A DNA stretch of 64,000 nucleotides from Siphonodentalium dalli (taxonomy: Eukaryota > Mollusca > Scaphopoda > Gadilida > Siphonodentaliidae). The position numbers and the translations under genes were made by a program. Positions 28,879 to 44,610 of the stretch are shown here, piece by piece. The notes under the pieces were generated by a model, which was not told the DNA's origin, did not search any database, and worked only from the letters and a program-made list of their open reading frames with translations. Location of the stretch: positions 9,564,036 through 9,628,035 of the forward strand of contig CP136069.1 of NCBI GenBank assembly GCA_032622095.1. Reading direction: 5' to 3'. Within the stretch, counting starts at the first letter, position 1. Each line of letters opens with the position of its first letter.

Positions 28879-31800
28879 GTTATAGGTATAGAGTAGATAA
28901 ATACACTGTATTACTGTCACATCATTGGGAGTTATAGGTATAGAGTAGATAAACACACTGTATTACTGTCACATCATTGGGAGTTATAGGTATAGAGTAG
29001 ATAAACACACTGTATTACTGTCTCATCATTGGGAGGTATAGGTATAGAGTAGATAAACACACTGTATTACTGTCTCATCATTGGGAGGTATAGGTATAGA
29101 GTAGATAAATACACTGTATTACTGTCTCATCATTGGGAGTTATAGGTATAGAGTAGATAAATACACTGTATTACTGTCTCATCATTGGGAGTTATAGGTA
29201 TAGAGTAGATAAACACACTGTATTACTGTCTCATCATTAGGAGGTATAGGTATAGAGTAGATAAACACACTGTATTACTGTCTCATCATTGGGAGGTATA
29301 GGTATAGAGTAGATAAATACACTGTATTACTGTCTCATCATTGGGAGTTATAGGTATAGAGTAGATAAACACACTGTATTACTGTCTCATCATTGGGAGT
29401 TATAGGTATAGAGTAGATAAACACACTGTATTACTGTCTCATCATTGGGAGGTATAGGTATAGAGTAGATAAATACACTGTATTACTGTCACATCATTGG
29501 GAGTTATAGGTATAGAGTAGATAAACACACTGTATTACTGTCTCATCATTGGGAGTTATAGGTATAGAGTAGATAAACACACTGTATTACTGTCTCATCA
29601 TTGGGAGTTATAGGTATAGAGTAGATAAACACACTGTATTACTGTCTCATCATTGGGAGGTATAGAGTAGATAAACACACTGTATTACTGTCACATCATT
29701 GGGAGGTATAGGTATAGAGTAGATAAACACACTGTATTACTGTCACATCATTGGGAGTTATAGGTATAGAGTAGATAAATACACTGTATTACTGTCTCAT
29801 CATTGGGAGGTATAGGTATAGAGTAGATAAATACACTGTATTACTGTCACATCATTGGGAGGTATACGTATAGAGTAGATAAATACACTGTATTACTGTC
29901 TCATCATTGGGAGGTATAGCATAGATAAACACACTGTATTACTGTCTCATCATTGGGAGGTATAGGTATAGAGTAGATAAACACACTGTATTACTGTCTC
30001 ATCATTGGGAGGTATAGGTATAGAGTAGATAAACACACTGTATTACTGTCTCATCATTGGGAGGTATAGGTATAGAGTAGATAAACACACTGTATTACTG
30101 TCTCATCATTGGGAGTTATAGGTATAGAGTAGATAAACACACTGTATTACTGTCACATCATTGGGAGTTATAGGTATAGAGTAGATAAACACACTGTATT
30201 ACTGTCTCATCATTGGGAGTTATAGGTATAGAGTAGATAAATACACTGTATTACTGTCTCATCATTGGGAGTTATACGTATAGAGTAGATAAACACACTG
30301 TATTACTGTCTCATCATTGGGAGTTATAGGTATAGAGTAGATAAACACACTGTATTACTGTCTCATCATTGGGAGGTATAGGTATAGAGTAGATAAACAC
30401 ACTGTATTACTGTCACATCATTGGGAGGTATATGTATAGAGTAGATAAACACACTGTATTACTGTCACATCATTGGGAGGTATAGGTATAGAGTAGATAA
30501 ACACACTGTATTACTGTCTCATCATTGGGAGGTATAGGTATAGAGTAGATAAACACACTGTATTACTGTCACATCATTGGGAGTTATAGGTATAGAGTAG
30601 ATAAATACACTGTATTACTGTCTCATCATTGGGAGGTATAGGTATAGATTAGATAAACACACTGTATTACTGTCTCATCATTGGGAGGTATAGGTATAGA
30701 GTAGATAAATACACTGTATTACTGTCTCATCATTGGGAGTTATAGGTATAGAGTAGATAAATACACTGTATTACTGTCTCATCATTGGGAGGTATAGGTA
30801 TAGAGTAGATAAACACACTGTATTACTGTCTCATCATTGGGAGTTATAGGTATAGAGTAGATAAATACACTGTATTACTGTCACATCATTGGGAGGTATA
30901 GGTATAGAGTAGATAAACACACTGTATTACTGTCTCATCATTGGGAGTTATAGGTATAGAGTAGATAAACACACTGTATTACTGTCTCATCATTGGGAGG
31001 TATAGGTATAGAGTAGATAAATACACTGTATTACTGTCTCATCATTGGGAGTTATAGGTATAGAGTAGATAAATACACTGTATTACTGTCACATCATTGG
31101 GAGGTATAGGTATAGAGTAGATAAACACACTGTATTACTGTCTCATCATTGGGAGTTATAGGTATAGAGTAGATAAATACACTGTATTACTGTCACATCA
31201 TTGGGAGGTATAGGTATAGAGTAGATAAACACACTGTATTACTGTCTCATCATTGGGAGTTATAGGTATAGAGTAGATAAACACACTGTATTACTGTCTC
31301 ATCATTGGGAGTTATAGGTATAGAGTAGATAAACACACTGTATTACTGTCTCATCATTGGGAGTTATAGGTATAGAGTAGATAAATACACTGTATTACTG
31401 TCTCATCATTGGGAGGTATAGGTATAGAGTAGATAAACACACTGTATTACTGTCACATCATTGGGAGTTATAGGTATAGAGTAGATAAACACACTGTATT
31501 ACTGTCACATCATTGGGAGGTATAGGTATAGAGTAGATAAATACACTGTATTACTGTCTCATCATTGGGAGTTATACGTATAGAGTAGATAAACACACTG
31601 TATTACTGTCTCATCATTGGGAGTTATAGGTATAGAGTAGATAAACACACTGTATTACTGTCACATCATTGGGAGGTATAGGTATAGAGTAGATAAATAC
31701 ACTGTATTACTGTCTCATCATTGGGAGTTATAGGTATAGAGTAGATAAATACACTGTATTACTGTCACATCATTGGGAGTTATAGGTATAGAGTAGATAA

Positions 31801-34800
31801 ACACACTGTATTACTGTCACATCATTGGGAGTTATAGGTATAGAGTAGATAAATACACTGTATTACTGTCTCATCATTGGGAGGTATAGGTATAGAGTAG
31901 ATAAACACACTGTATTACTGTCACATCATTGGGAGTTATAGGTATAGAGTAGATAAACACACTGTATTACTGTCTCATCATTGGGAGTTATAGGTATAGA
32001 GTAGATAAACACACTGTATTACTGTCACATCATTGGGAGTTATAGGTATAGAGTAGATAAACACACTGTATTACTGTCTCATCATTGGGAGTTATAGGTA
32101 TAGAGTAGATAAACACACTGTATTACTGTCTCATCATTGGGAGTTATACGTATAGAGTAGATAAATACACTGTATTACTGTCACATCATTGGGAGTTATA
32201 GGTATAGAGTAGATAAATACACTGTATTACTGTCTCATCATTGGGAGGTATAGGTATAGAGTAGATAAATACACTGTATTACTGTCACATCATTGGGAGT
32301 TATAGGTATAGAGTAGATAAATACACTGTATTACTGTCACATCATTGGGAGTTATAGGTATAGAGTAGATAAACACACTGTATTACTGTCACATCATTGG
32401 GAGTTATAGGTATAGAGTAGATAAATACACTGTATTACTGTCTCATCATTGGGAGTTATAGGTATAGAGTAGATAAATACACTGTATTACTGTCTCATCA
32501 TTGGGAGTTATAGGTATAGAGTAGATAAATACACTGTATTACTGTCTCATCATTGGGAGGTATAGGTATAGAGTAGATAAACACACTGTATTACTGTCAC
32601 ATCATTGGGAGTTATACGTATAGAGTAGATAAATACACTGAATTACTGTCTCATCATTGGGAGGTATAGGTATAGAGTAGATAAACACACTGTATTACTG
32701 TCACATCATTGGGAGTTATACGTATAGAGTAGATAAATACACTGTATTACTGTCTCATCATTGGGAGTTATAGGTATAGAGTAGATAAATACACTGTATT
32801 ACTGTCACATCATTGGGAGGTATCGGTATAGAGTAGATAAATACACTGTATTACTGTCACATCATTGGGAGTTATAGGTATAGAGTAGATAAATACACTG
32901 TATTACTGTCACATCATTGGGAGGTATAGGTATAGAGTAGATAAACACACTGTATTACTGTCTCATCATTGGGAGGTATAGGTATAGAGTAGATAAATAC
33001 ACTGTATTACTGTCTCATCATTGGGAGTTATAGGTATAGAGTAGATAAACACACTGTATTACTGTCTCATCATTGGGAGTTATAGGTATAGAGTAGATAA
33101 ATACACTGTATTACTGTCTCATCATTGGGAGTTATAGGTATAGAGTAGATAAATACACTGTATTACTGTCTCATCATTGGGAGGTATAGGTATAGAGTAG
33201 ATAAACACACTGTATTACTGTCTCATCATTGGGAGGTATAGGTATAGAGTAGATAAATACACTGTATTACTGTCTCATCATTGGGAGGTATAGGTATAGC
33301 GTAGATAAACACACTGTATTACTGTCACATCATTGGGAGGTATAGGTATAGAGTAGATAAACACACTGTATTACTGTCACATCATTGGGAGTTATAGGTA
33401 TAGAGTAGATAAACACACTGTATTACTGTCTCATCATTGGGAGTTATAGGTATAGAGTAGATAAATACACTGTATTACTGTCTCATCATTGGGAGGTATA
33501 GGTATAGAGTAGATAAACACACTGTATTACTGTCTCATCATTGGGAGGTATAGGTATAGAGTAGATAAACACACTGTATTACTGTCTCATCATTGGGAGG
33601 TATAGGTATAGAGTAGATAAATACACTGTATTACTGTCTCATCATTGGGAGGTATAGGTATAGAGTAGATAAATACACTGTATTACTGTCTCATCATTGG
33701 GAGTTATAGGTATAGAGTAGATAAACACACTGTATTACTGTCTCATCATTGGGAGTTATAGGTATAGAGTAGATAAACACACTGTATTACTGTCTCATCA
33801 TTGGGAGTTATAGGTATAGAGTAGATAAACACACTGTATTACTGTCTCATCATTGGGAGGTATAGGTATAGAGTAGATAAACACACTGTATTACTGTCAC
33901 ATCATTGGGAGGTATATGTATAGAGTAGATAAACACACTGTATTACTGTCTCATCATTGGGAGTTATAGGTATAGAGTAGATAAACACACTGTATTACTG
34001 TCACATCATTGGGAGGTATAGGTATAGAGTAGATAAATACACTGTATTACTGTCTCATCATTGGGAGGTATAGGTATAGAGTAGATAAATACACTGTATT
34101 ACTGTCTCATCATTGGGAGTTATAGGTATAGAGTAGATAAACACACTGTATTACTGTCTCATCATTGGGAGGTATAGGTATAGAGTAGATAAACACACTG
34201 TATTACTGTCTCATCATTGGGAGTTATAGGTATAGAGTAGATAAATACACTGTATTACTGTCACATCATTAGGAGTTATAGGTATAGAGTAGATAAACAC
34301 ACTGTATTACTGTCACATCATTGGGAGTTATAGGTATAGCGTAGATAAATACACTGTATTACTGTCACATCATTGGGAGGTATAGGTATAGAGTAGATAA
34401 ATACACTGTATTACTGTCTCATCATTGGGAGGTATAGGTATAGAGTAGATAAATACACTGTATTACTGTCTCATCATTGGGAGTTATAGGTATAGAGTAG
34501 ATAAACACACTGTATTACTGTCTCATCATTGGGAGTTATAGGTATAGAGTAGATAAACACACTGTATTACTGTCTCATCATTGGGAGGTATAGGTATAGA
34601 GTAGATAAACACACTGTATTACTGTCTCATCATTGGGAGGTATAGGTATAGAGTAGATAAATACACTGTATTACTGTCTCATCATTGGGAGTTATAGGTA
34701 TAGAGTAGATAAACACTCTGTATTACTGTCTCATCATTGGGAGTTATAGGTATAGAGTAGATAAACACACTGTATTACTGTCTCATCATTGGGAGGTATA

Positions 34801-37800
34801 GGTATAGAGTAGATAAACACACTGTATTACTGTCACATCATTGGGAGGTATAGGTATAGAGTAGATAAATACACTGTATTACTGTCTCATCATTGGGAGG
34901 TATAGGTATAGAGTAGATAAACACACTGTATTACTGTCACATCATTGGGAGGTATAGGTATAGAGTAGATAAATACACTGTATTACTGTCACATCATTGG
35001 GAGTTATAGGTATAGAGTAGATAAACACACTGTATTACTGTCTCATCATTGGGAGGTATAGGTATAGAGTAGATAAATACACTGTATTACTGTCACATCA
35101 TTGGGAGGTATAGGTATAGAGTAGATAAATACACTGTATTACTGTCTCATCATTGGGAGGTATAGGTATAGAGTAGATAAATACACTGTATTACTGTCTC
35201 ATCATTGGGAGTTATAGGTATAGAGTAGATAAACACACTGTATTACTGTCACATCATTGGGAGTTATACGTATAGAGTAGATAAATACACTGTATTACTG
35301 TCTCATCATTGGGAGGTATAGGTATAGAGTAGATAAACACACTGTATTACTGTCACATCATTGGGAGTTATAGGTATAGAGTAGATAAATACACTGTATT
35401 ACTGTCACATCATTGGGAGGTATAGGTATAGAGTAGATAAACACACTGTATTACTGTCACATCATTGGGAGTTATAGGTATAGAGTAGATAAATACACTG
35501 TATTACTGTCACATCATTGGGAGTTATAGGTATAGAGTAGATAAACACACTGTATTACTGTCACATCATTGGGAGTTATAGGTATAGAGTAGATAAATAC
35601 ACTGTATTACTGTCACATCATTGGGAGTTATAGGTATAGAGTAGATAAATACACTGTATTACTGTCTCATCATTGGGAGTTATAGGTATAGAGTAGATAA
35701 ATACACTGTATTACTGTCTCATCATTGGGAGTTATAGGTATAGAGTAGATAAACACACTGTATTACTGTCTCATCATTGGGAGTTATAGGTATAGAGTAG
35801 ATAAACACACTGTATTACTGTCACATCATTGGGAGTTATAGGTATAGAGTAGATAAATACACTGTATTACTGTCACATCATTGGGAGTTATAGGTATAGC
35901 GTAGATAAATACACTGTATTACTGTCACATCATTGGGAGGTATAGGTATAGAGTAGATAAACACACTGTATTACTGTCTCATCATTGGGAGGTATAGGTA
36001 TAGAGTAGATAAATACACTGTATTACTGTCTCATCATTGGGAGTTATAGGTATAGAGTAGATAAACACACTGTATTACTGTCTCATCATTGGGAGGTATA
36101 GGTATAGAGTAGATAAACACACTGTATTACTGTCTCATCATTGGGAGGTATAGGTATAGAGTAGATAAATACACTGTATTACTGTCACATCATTGGGAGT
36201 TATAGGTATAGAGTAGATAAACACACTGTATTACTGTCTCATCATTGGGAGGTATAGGTATAGAGTAGATAAATACACTGTATTACTGTCACATCATTGG
36301 GAGGTATAGGTATAGAGTAGATAAATACACTGTATTACTGTCTCATCATTGGGAGGTATAGGTATAGAGTAGATAAATACACTGTATTACTGTCTCATCA
36401 TTGGGAGTTATAGGTATAGAGTAGATAAACACACTGTATTACTGTCACATCATTGGGAGTTATACGTATAGAGTAGATAAATACACTGTATTACTGTCTC
36501 ATCATTGGGAGGTATAGGTATAGAGTAGATAAACACACTGTATTACTGTCACATCATTGGGAGTTATAGGTATAGAGTAGATAAATACACTGTATTACTG
36601 TCACATCATTGGGAGGTATAGGTATAGAGTAGATAAACACACTGTATTACTGTCACATCATTGGGAGTTATAGGTATAGAGTAGATAAATACACTGTATT
36701 ACTGTCTCATCATTGGGAGGTATAGGTATAGAGTAGATAAACACACTGTATTACTGTCACATCATTGGGAGTTATAGGTATAGAGTAGATAAATACACTG
36801 TATTACTGTCACATCATTGGGAGTTATAGGTATAGAGTAGATAAACACACTGTATTACTGTCTCATCATTGGGAGTTATAGGTATAGAGTAGATAAATAC
36901 ACTGTATTACTGTCACATCATTGGGAGTTATAGGTATAGAGTAGATAAATACACTGTATTACTGTCTCATCATTGGGAGTTATAGGTATAGAGTAGATAA
37001 ACACACTGTATTACTGTCTCATCATTGGGAGTTATAGGTATAGAGTAGATAAACACACTGTATTACTGTCTCATCATTGGGAGGTATAGGTATAGAGTAG
37101 ATAAATACACTGTATTACTGTCACATCATTGGGAGTTATAGGTATAGAGTAGATAAACACACTGTATTACTGTCACATCATTGGGAGTTATAGGTATAGA
37201 GTAGATAAACACACTGTATTACTGTCTCATCATTGGGAGGTATAGGTATAGAGTAGATAAATACACTGTATTACTGTCACATCATTGGGAGTTATAGGTA
37301 TAGAGTAGATAAACACACTGTATTACTGTCACATCATTGGGAGTTATAGGTATAGAGTAGATAAACACACTGTATTACTGTCTCATCATTGGGAGGTATA
37401 GGTATAGAGTAGATAAATACACTGTATTACTGTCACATCATTGGGAGTTATAGGTATAGAGTAGATAAACACACTGTATTACTGTCTCATCATTGGGAGT
37501 TATAGGTATAGAGTAGATAAATACACTGTATTACTGTCTCATCATTGGGAGTTATAGGTATAGAGTAGATAAATACACTGTATTACTGTCTCATCATTGG
37601 GAGTTATAGGTATAGAGTAGATAAATACACTGTATTACTGTCACATCATTGGGAGTTATAGGTATAGAGTAGATAAATACACTGTATTACTGTCACATCA
37701 TTGGGAGTTATAGGTATAGAGTAGATAAACACACTGTATTACTGTCTCATCATTGGGAGGTATAGGTATAGAGTAGATAAACACACTGTATTACTGTCAC

Positions 37801-40800
37801 ATCATTGGGAGTTATAGGTATAGAGTAGATAAACACACTGTATTACTGTCTCATCATTGGGAGGTATAGGTATAGAGTAGATAAATACACTGTATTACTG
37901 TCACATCATTGGGAGTTATAGGTATAGAGTAGATAAACACACTGTATTACTGTCTCATCATTGGGAGGTATAGGTATAGAGTAGATAAACACACTGTATT
38001 ACTGTCACATCATTGGGAGTTATAGGTATAGAGTAGATAAACACACTGTATTACTGTCTCATCATTGGGAGGTATAGGTATAGAGTAGATAAATACACTG
38101 TATTACTGTCACATCATTGGGAGTTATAGGTATAGAGTAGATAAACACACTGTATTACTGTCACATCATTGGGAGTTATAGGTATAGAGTAGATAAACAC
38201 ACTGTATTACTGTCTCATCATTGGGAGGTATAGGTATAGAGTAGATAAATACACTGTATTACTGTCACATCATTGGGAGTTATAGGTATAGAGTAGATAA
38301 ACACACTGTATTACTGTCACATCATTGGGAGTTATAGGTATAGAGTAGATAAACACACTGTATTACTGTCTCATCATTGGGAGGTAAAGGTATAGAGTAG
38401 ATAAATACACTGTATTACTGTCTCATCATTGGGAGTTATAGGTATAGAGTAGATAAATACACTGTATTACTGTCTCATCATTGGGAGTTATAGGTATAGA
38501 GTAGATAAACACACTGTATTACTGTCACATCATTGGGAGTTATAGGTATAGAGTAGATAAATACACTGTATTACTGTCACATCATTGGGAGGTATAGGTA
38601 TAGAGTAGATAAACACACTGTATTACTGTCTCATCATTGGGAGTTATAGGTATAGAGTAGATAAATACACTGTATTACTGTCACATCATTGGGAGTTATA
38701 GGTATAGAGTAGATAAATACACTGTATTACTGTATCATCATTGGGAGTTATAGGTATAGAGTAGATAAATACACTGTATTACTGTCTCATCATTGGGAGG
38801 TATAGGTATAGAGTAGATAAATACACTGTATTACTGTCACATCATTGGGAGTTATAGGTATAGAGTAGATAAATACACTGTATTACTGTCTCATCATTGG
38901 GAGGTATATGTATAGAGTAGATAAATACACTGTATTACTGTCTCATCATTGGGAGGTATAGGTATAGAGTAGATAAATACACTGTATTACTGTCACATCA
39001 TTGGGAGTTATAGGTATAGAGTAGATAAATACACTGTATTACTGTCACATCATTGGGAGGTATAGGTATAGAGTAGATAAACACACTGTATTACTGTCTC
39101 ATCATTGGGAGTTATAGGTATAGAGTAGATAAACACACTGTATTACTGTCACATCATTGGGAGGTATAGGTATAGAGTAGATAAATACACTGTATTACTG
39201 TCTCATCATTGGGAGTTATAGGTATAGCATAGATAAACACACTGTATTACTGTCTCATCATTGGGAGGTATAGAGTAGATAAACACACTGTATTACTGTC
39301 ACATCATTGGGAGGTATAGGTATAGAGTAGATAAATACACTGTATTACTGTCACATCATTGGGAGTTATAGGTATAGAGTAGATAAATACACTGTATTAC
39401 TGTCACATCATTGGGAGGTATAGGTATAGAGTAGATAAACACACTGTATTACTGTCACATCATTGGGAGTTATAGGTATAGAGTAGATAAATACACTGTA
39501 TTACTGTCACATCATTGGGAGTTATAGGTATAGAGTAGATAAACACACTGTATTACTGTCTCATCATTGGGAGTTATAGGTATAGAGTAGATAAACACAC
39601 TGTATTACTGTCTCATCATTGGGAGGTATAGGTATAGAGTAGATAAACACACTGTATTACTGTCTCATCATTGGGAGGTATAGGTATAGAGTAGATAAAC
39701 ACACTGTATTACTGTCACATCATTGGGAGTTATAGGTATAGAGTAGATAAATACACTGTATTACTGTCACATCATTGGGAGTTATAGGTATAGAGTAGAT
39801 AAACACACTGTATTACTGTCTCATCATTGGGAGTTATAGGTATAGAGTAGATAAACACACTGTATTACTGTCTCATCATTGGGAGTTATAGGTATAGAGT
39901 AGATAAATACACTGTATTACTGTCACATCATTGGGAGTTATAGGTATAGAGTAGATAAATACACTGTATTACTGTCTCATCATTGGGAGTTATAGGTATA
40001 GAGTAGATAAACACACTGTATTACTGTCTCATCATTGGGAGGTATAGGTATAGAGTAGATAAACACACTGTATTACTGTCTCATCATTGGGAGGTATAGG
40101 TATAGAGTAGATAAACACACTGTATTACTGTCTCATCATTGGGAGTTATAGGTATAGAGTAGATAAATACACTGTATTACTGTCTCATCATTGGGAGGTA
40201 TAGGTATAGAGTAGATAAACACACTGTATTACTGTCTCATCATTGGGAGGTATAGGTATAGAGTAGATAAATACACTGTATTACTGTCTCATCATTGGGA
40301 GGTATAGGTATAGAGTAGATAAACACACTGTATTACTGTCTCATCATTGGGAGTTATAGGTATAGAGTAGATAAATACACTGTATTACTGTCTCATCATT
40401 GGGAGTTATAGGTATAGAGTAGATAAATACACTGTATTACTGTCACATCATTAGGAGGTATAGGTATAGAGTAGATAAATACACTGTATTACTGTCACAT
40501 CATTGGGAGTTATAGGTATAGAGTAGATAAACACACTGTATTACTGTCACATCATTGGGAGTTATAGGTATAGAGTAGATAAACACACTGTATTACTGTC
40601 TCATCATTGGGAGGTATAGGTATAGAGTAGATAAACACACTGTATTACTGTCACATCATAGGGAGTTATAGGTATAGAGTAGATAAATACACTGTATTAC
40701 TGTCTCATCATTGGGAGTTATAGGTATAGAGTAGATAAACACACTGTATTACTGTCTCATCATTGGGAGTTATAGGTATAGAGTAGATAAACACACTGTA

Positions 40801-43800
40801 TTACTGTCTCATCATTGGGAGGTATAGGTATAGAGTAGATAAACACACTGTATTACTGTCTCATCATTGGGAGTTATATGTATAGAGTAGATAAATACAC
40901 TGTATTACTGTCACATCATTGGGAGGTATAGGTATAGAGTAGATAAACACACTGTATTACTGTCTCATCATTGGGAGTTATAGGTATAGAGTAGATATAT
41001 ACACTGTATTACTGTCACATCATTGGGAGTTATACGTATAGAGTAGATAAACACACTGTATTACTGTCTCATCATTGGGAGTTATAGGTATAGAGTAGAT
41101 AAATACACTGTATTACTGTCACATCATTGGGAGGTATAGGTATAGAGTAGATAAACACACTGTATTACTGTCACATCATTGGGAGTTATAGGTATAGAGT
41201 AGATAAACACACTGTATTACTGTCTCATCATTGGGAGTTATAGGTATAGAGTAGATAAACACACTGTATTACTGTCTCATCATTGGGAGGTATAGGTATA
41301 GAGTAGATAAATACACTGTATTACTGTCACATCATTGGGAGGTATAGGTATAGAGTAGATAAACACACTGTATTACTGTCTCATCATTGGGAGTTATAGG
41401 TATAGAGTAGATAAACACACTGTATTACTGTCTCATCATTGGGAGGTATAGGTATAGAGTAGATAAATACACTGTATTACTGTCACATCATTGGGAGGTA
41501 TAGGTATAGAGTAGATAAACACACTGTATTACTGTCTCATCATTGGGAGTTATAGGTATAGAGTAGATAAACACACTGTATTACTGTCTCATCATTGGGA
41601 GGTATAGGTATAGAGTAGATAAACACACTGTATTACTGTCTCATCATTGGGAGGTATAGGTATAGAGTAGATAAATACACTGTATTACTGTCTCATCATT
41701 GGGAGTTATAGGTATAGAGTAGATAAACACACTGTATTACTGTCTCATCATTGGGAGTTATAGGTATAGAGTAGATAAACACACTGTATTACTGTCACAT
41801 CATTGGGAGTTATAGGTATAGAGTAGATAAACACACTGTATTACTGTCACATCATTGGGAGTTATAGGTATAGAGTAGATAAACACACTGTATTACTGTC
41901 ACATCATTGGGAGGTATAGGTATAGAGTAGATAAACACACTGTATTACTGTCTCATCATTGGGAGTTATAGGTATAGAGTAGATAAACACACTGTATTAC
42001 TGTCACATCATTGGGAGTTATAGGTATAGAGTAGATAAACACACTGTATTACTGTCTCATCATTGGGAGTTATAGGTATAGAGTAGATAAATACACTGTA
42101 TTACTGTCACATCATTAGGAGGTATAGGTATAGAGTAGATAAACACACTGTATTACTGTCACATCATTGGGAGTTATAGGTATAGAGTAGATAAACACAC
42201 TGTATTACTGTCACATCATTGGGAGTTATATGTATAGAGTAGATAAACACACTGTATTACTGTCTCATCATTGGGAGGTATAGGTATAGAGTAGATAAAC
42301 ACACTGTATTACTGTCTCATCATTGGGAGTTATAGGTATAGAGTAGATAAACACACTGTATTACTGTCTCATCATTGGGAGTTATAGGTATAGAGTAGAT
42401 AAATACACTGTATTACTGTCTCATCATTGGGAGTTATAGGTATAGAGTAGATAAACACACTGTATTACTGTCACATCATTGGGAGGTATAGGTATAGAGT
42501 AGATAAACACACTGTATTACTGTCACATCATTGGGAGGTATAGGTATAGCGTAGATAAACACACTGTATTACTGTCTCATCATTGGGAGGTATAGGTATA
42601 GAGTAGATAAATACACTGTATTACTGTCACATCATTGGGAGGTATAGGTATAGAGTAGATAAACACACTGTATTACTGTCACATCATTGGGAGGTATAGG
42701 TATAGAGTAGATAAACACACTGTATTACTGTCTCATCATTGGGAGTTATAGGTATAGAGTAGATAAACACACTGTATTACTGTCACATCATTGGGAGTTA
42801 TATGTATAGAGTAGATAAATACACTGTATTACTGTCTCATCATTGGGAGGTATAGGTATAGAGTAGATAAACACACTGTATTACTGTCTCATCATTGGGA
42901 GTTATAGGTATAGAGTAGATAAACACACTGTATTACTGTCACATCATTGGGAGTTATAGGTATAGAGTAGATAAACACACTGTATTACTGTCACATCATT
43001 GGGAGTTATATGTATAGAGTAGATAAATACACTGTATTACTGTCACATCATTGGGAGTTATAGGTATAGAGTAGATAAATACACTGTATTACTGTCTCAT
43101 CATTGGGAGTTATAGGTATAGAGTAGATAAATACACTGTATTACTGTCACATCATTGGGAGGTATAGGTATAGAGTAGATAAACACACTGTATTACTGTC
43201 ACATCATTGGGAGTTATAGGTATAGAGTAGATAAACACACTGTATTACTGTCTCATCATTGGGAGGTATAGCATAGATAAACACACTGTATTACTGTCAC
43301 ATCATTAGGAGTTATAGGTATAGAGTAGATAAATACACTGTATTACTGTCACATCATTGGGAGGTATAGGTATAGAGTAGATAAACACACTGTATTACTG
43401 TCACATCATTGGGAGTTATAGGTATAGAGTAGATAAACACACTGTATTACTGTCTCATCATTGGGAGGTATAGGTATAGAGTAGATAAACACACTGTATT
43501 ACTGTCACATCATTGGGAGGTATAGGTATAGAGTAGATAAATACACTGTATTACTGTCTCATCATTGGGAGTTATAGGTATAGAGTAGATAAACACACTG
43601 TATTACTGTCTCATCATTGGGAGTTATAGGTATAGAGTAGATAAATACACTGTATTACTGTCTCATCATTGGGAGGTATAGGTATAGAGTAGATAAACAC
43701 ACTGTATTACTGTCTCATCATTGGGAGTTATAGGTATAGAGTAGATAAATACACTGTATTACTGTCTCATCATTGGGAGTTATAGGTATAGAGTAGATAA

Positions 43801-44610
43801 ACACACTGTATTACTGTCACATCATTGGGAGTTATAGGTATAGAGTAGATAAACACACTGTATTACTGTCACATCATTGGGAGTTATAGGTATAGAGTAG
43901 ATAAATACACTGTATTACTGTCTCATCATTGGGAGTTATAGGTATAGAGTAGATAAACACACTGTATTACTGTCTCATCATTGGGAGTTATAGGTATAGA
44001 GTAGATAAATACACTGTATTACTGTCTCATCATTGGGAGTTATAGGTATAGAGTAGATAAACACACTGTATTACTGTCACATCATTGGGAGTTATAGGTA
44101 TAGAGTAGATAAACACACTGTATTACTGTCTCATCATTGGGAGTTATAGGTATAGAGTAGATAAATACACTGTATTACTGTCTCATCATTGGGAGTTATA
44201 GGTATAGAGTAGATAAACACACTGTATTACTGTCTCATCATTGGGAGTTATAGGTATAGAGTAGATAAATACACTGTATTACTGTCTCATCATTGGGAGT
44301 TATAGGTATAGAGTAGATAAATACACTGTATTACTGTCTCATCATTGGGAGTTATAGGTATAGAGTAGATAAACACACTGTATTACTGTCTCATCATTAG
44401 GAGGTATAGGTATAGTGTAGATAAACACACTGTATTACTGTCTCATCATTGGGAGTTATAGGTATAGAGTAGATAAATACACTGTATTACTGTCTCATCA
44501 TTGGGAGTTATAGGTATAGAGTAGATAAACACACTGTATTACTGTCTCATCATTGGGAGTTATAGGTATAGAGTAGATAAACACACTGTATTACTGTCAC
44601 ATCATTGGGA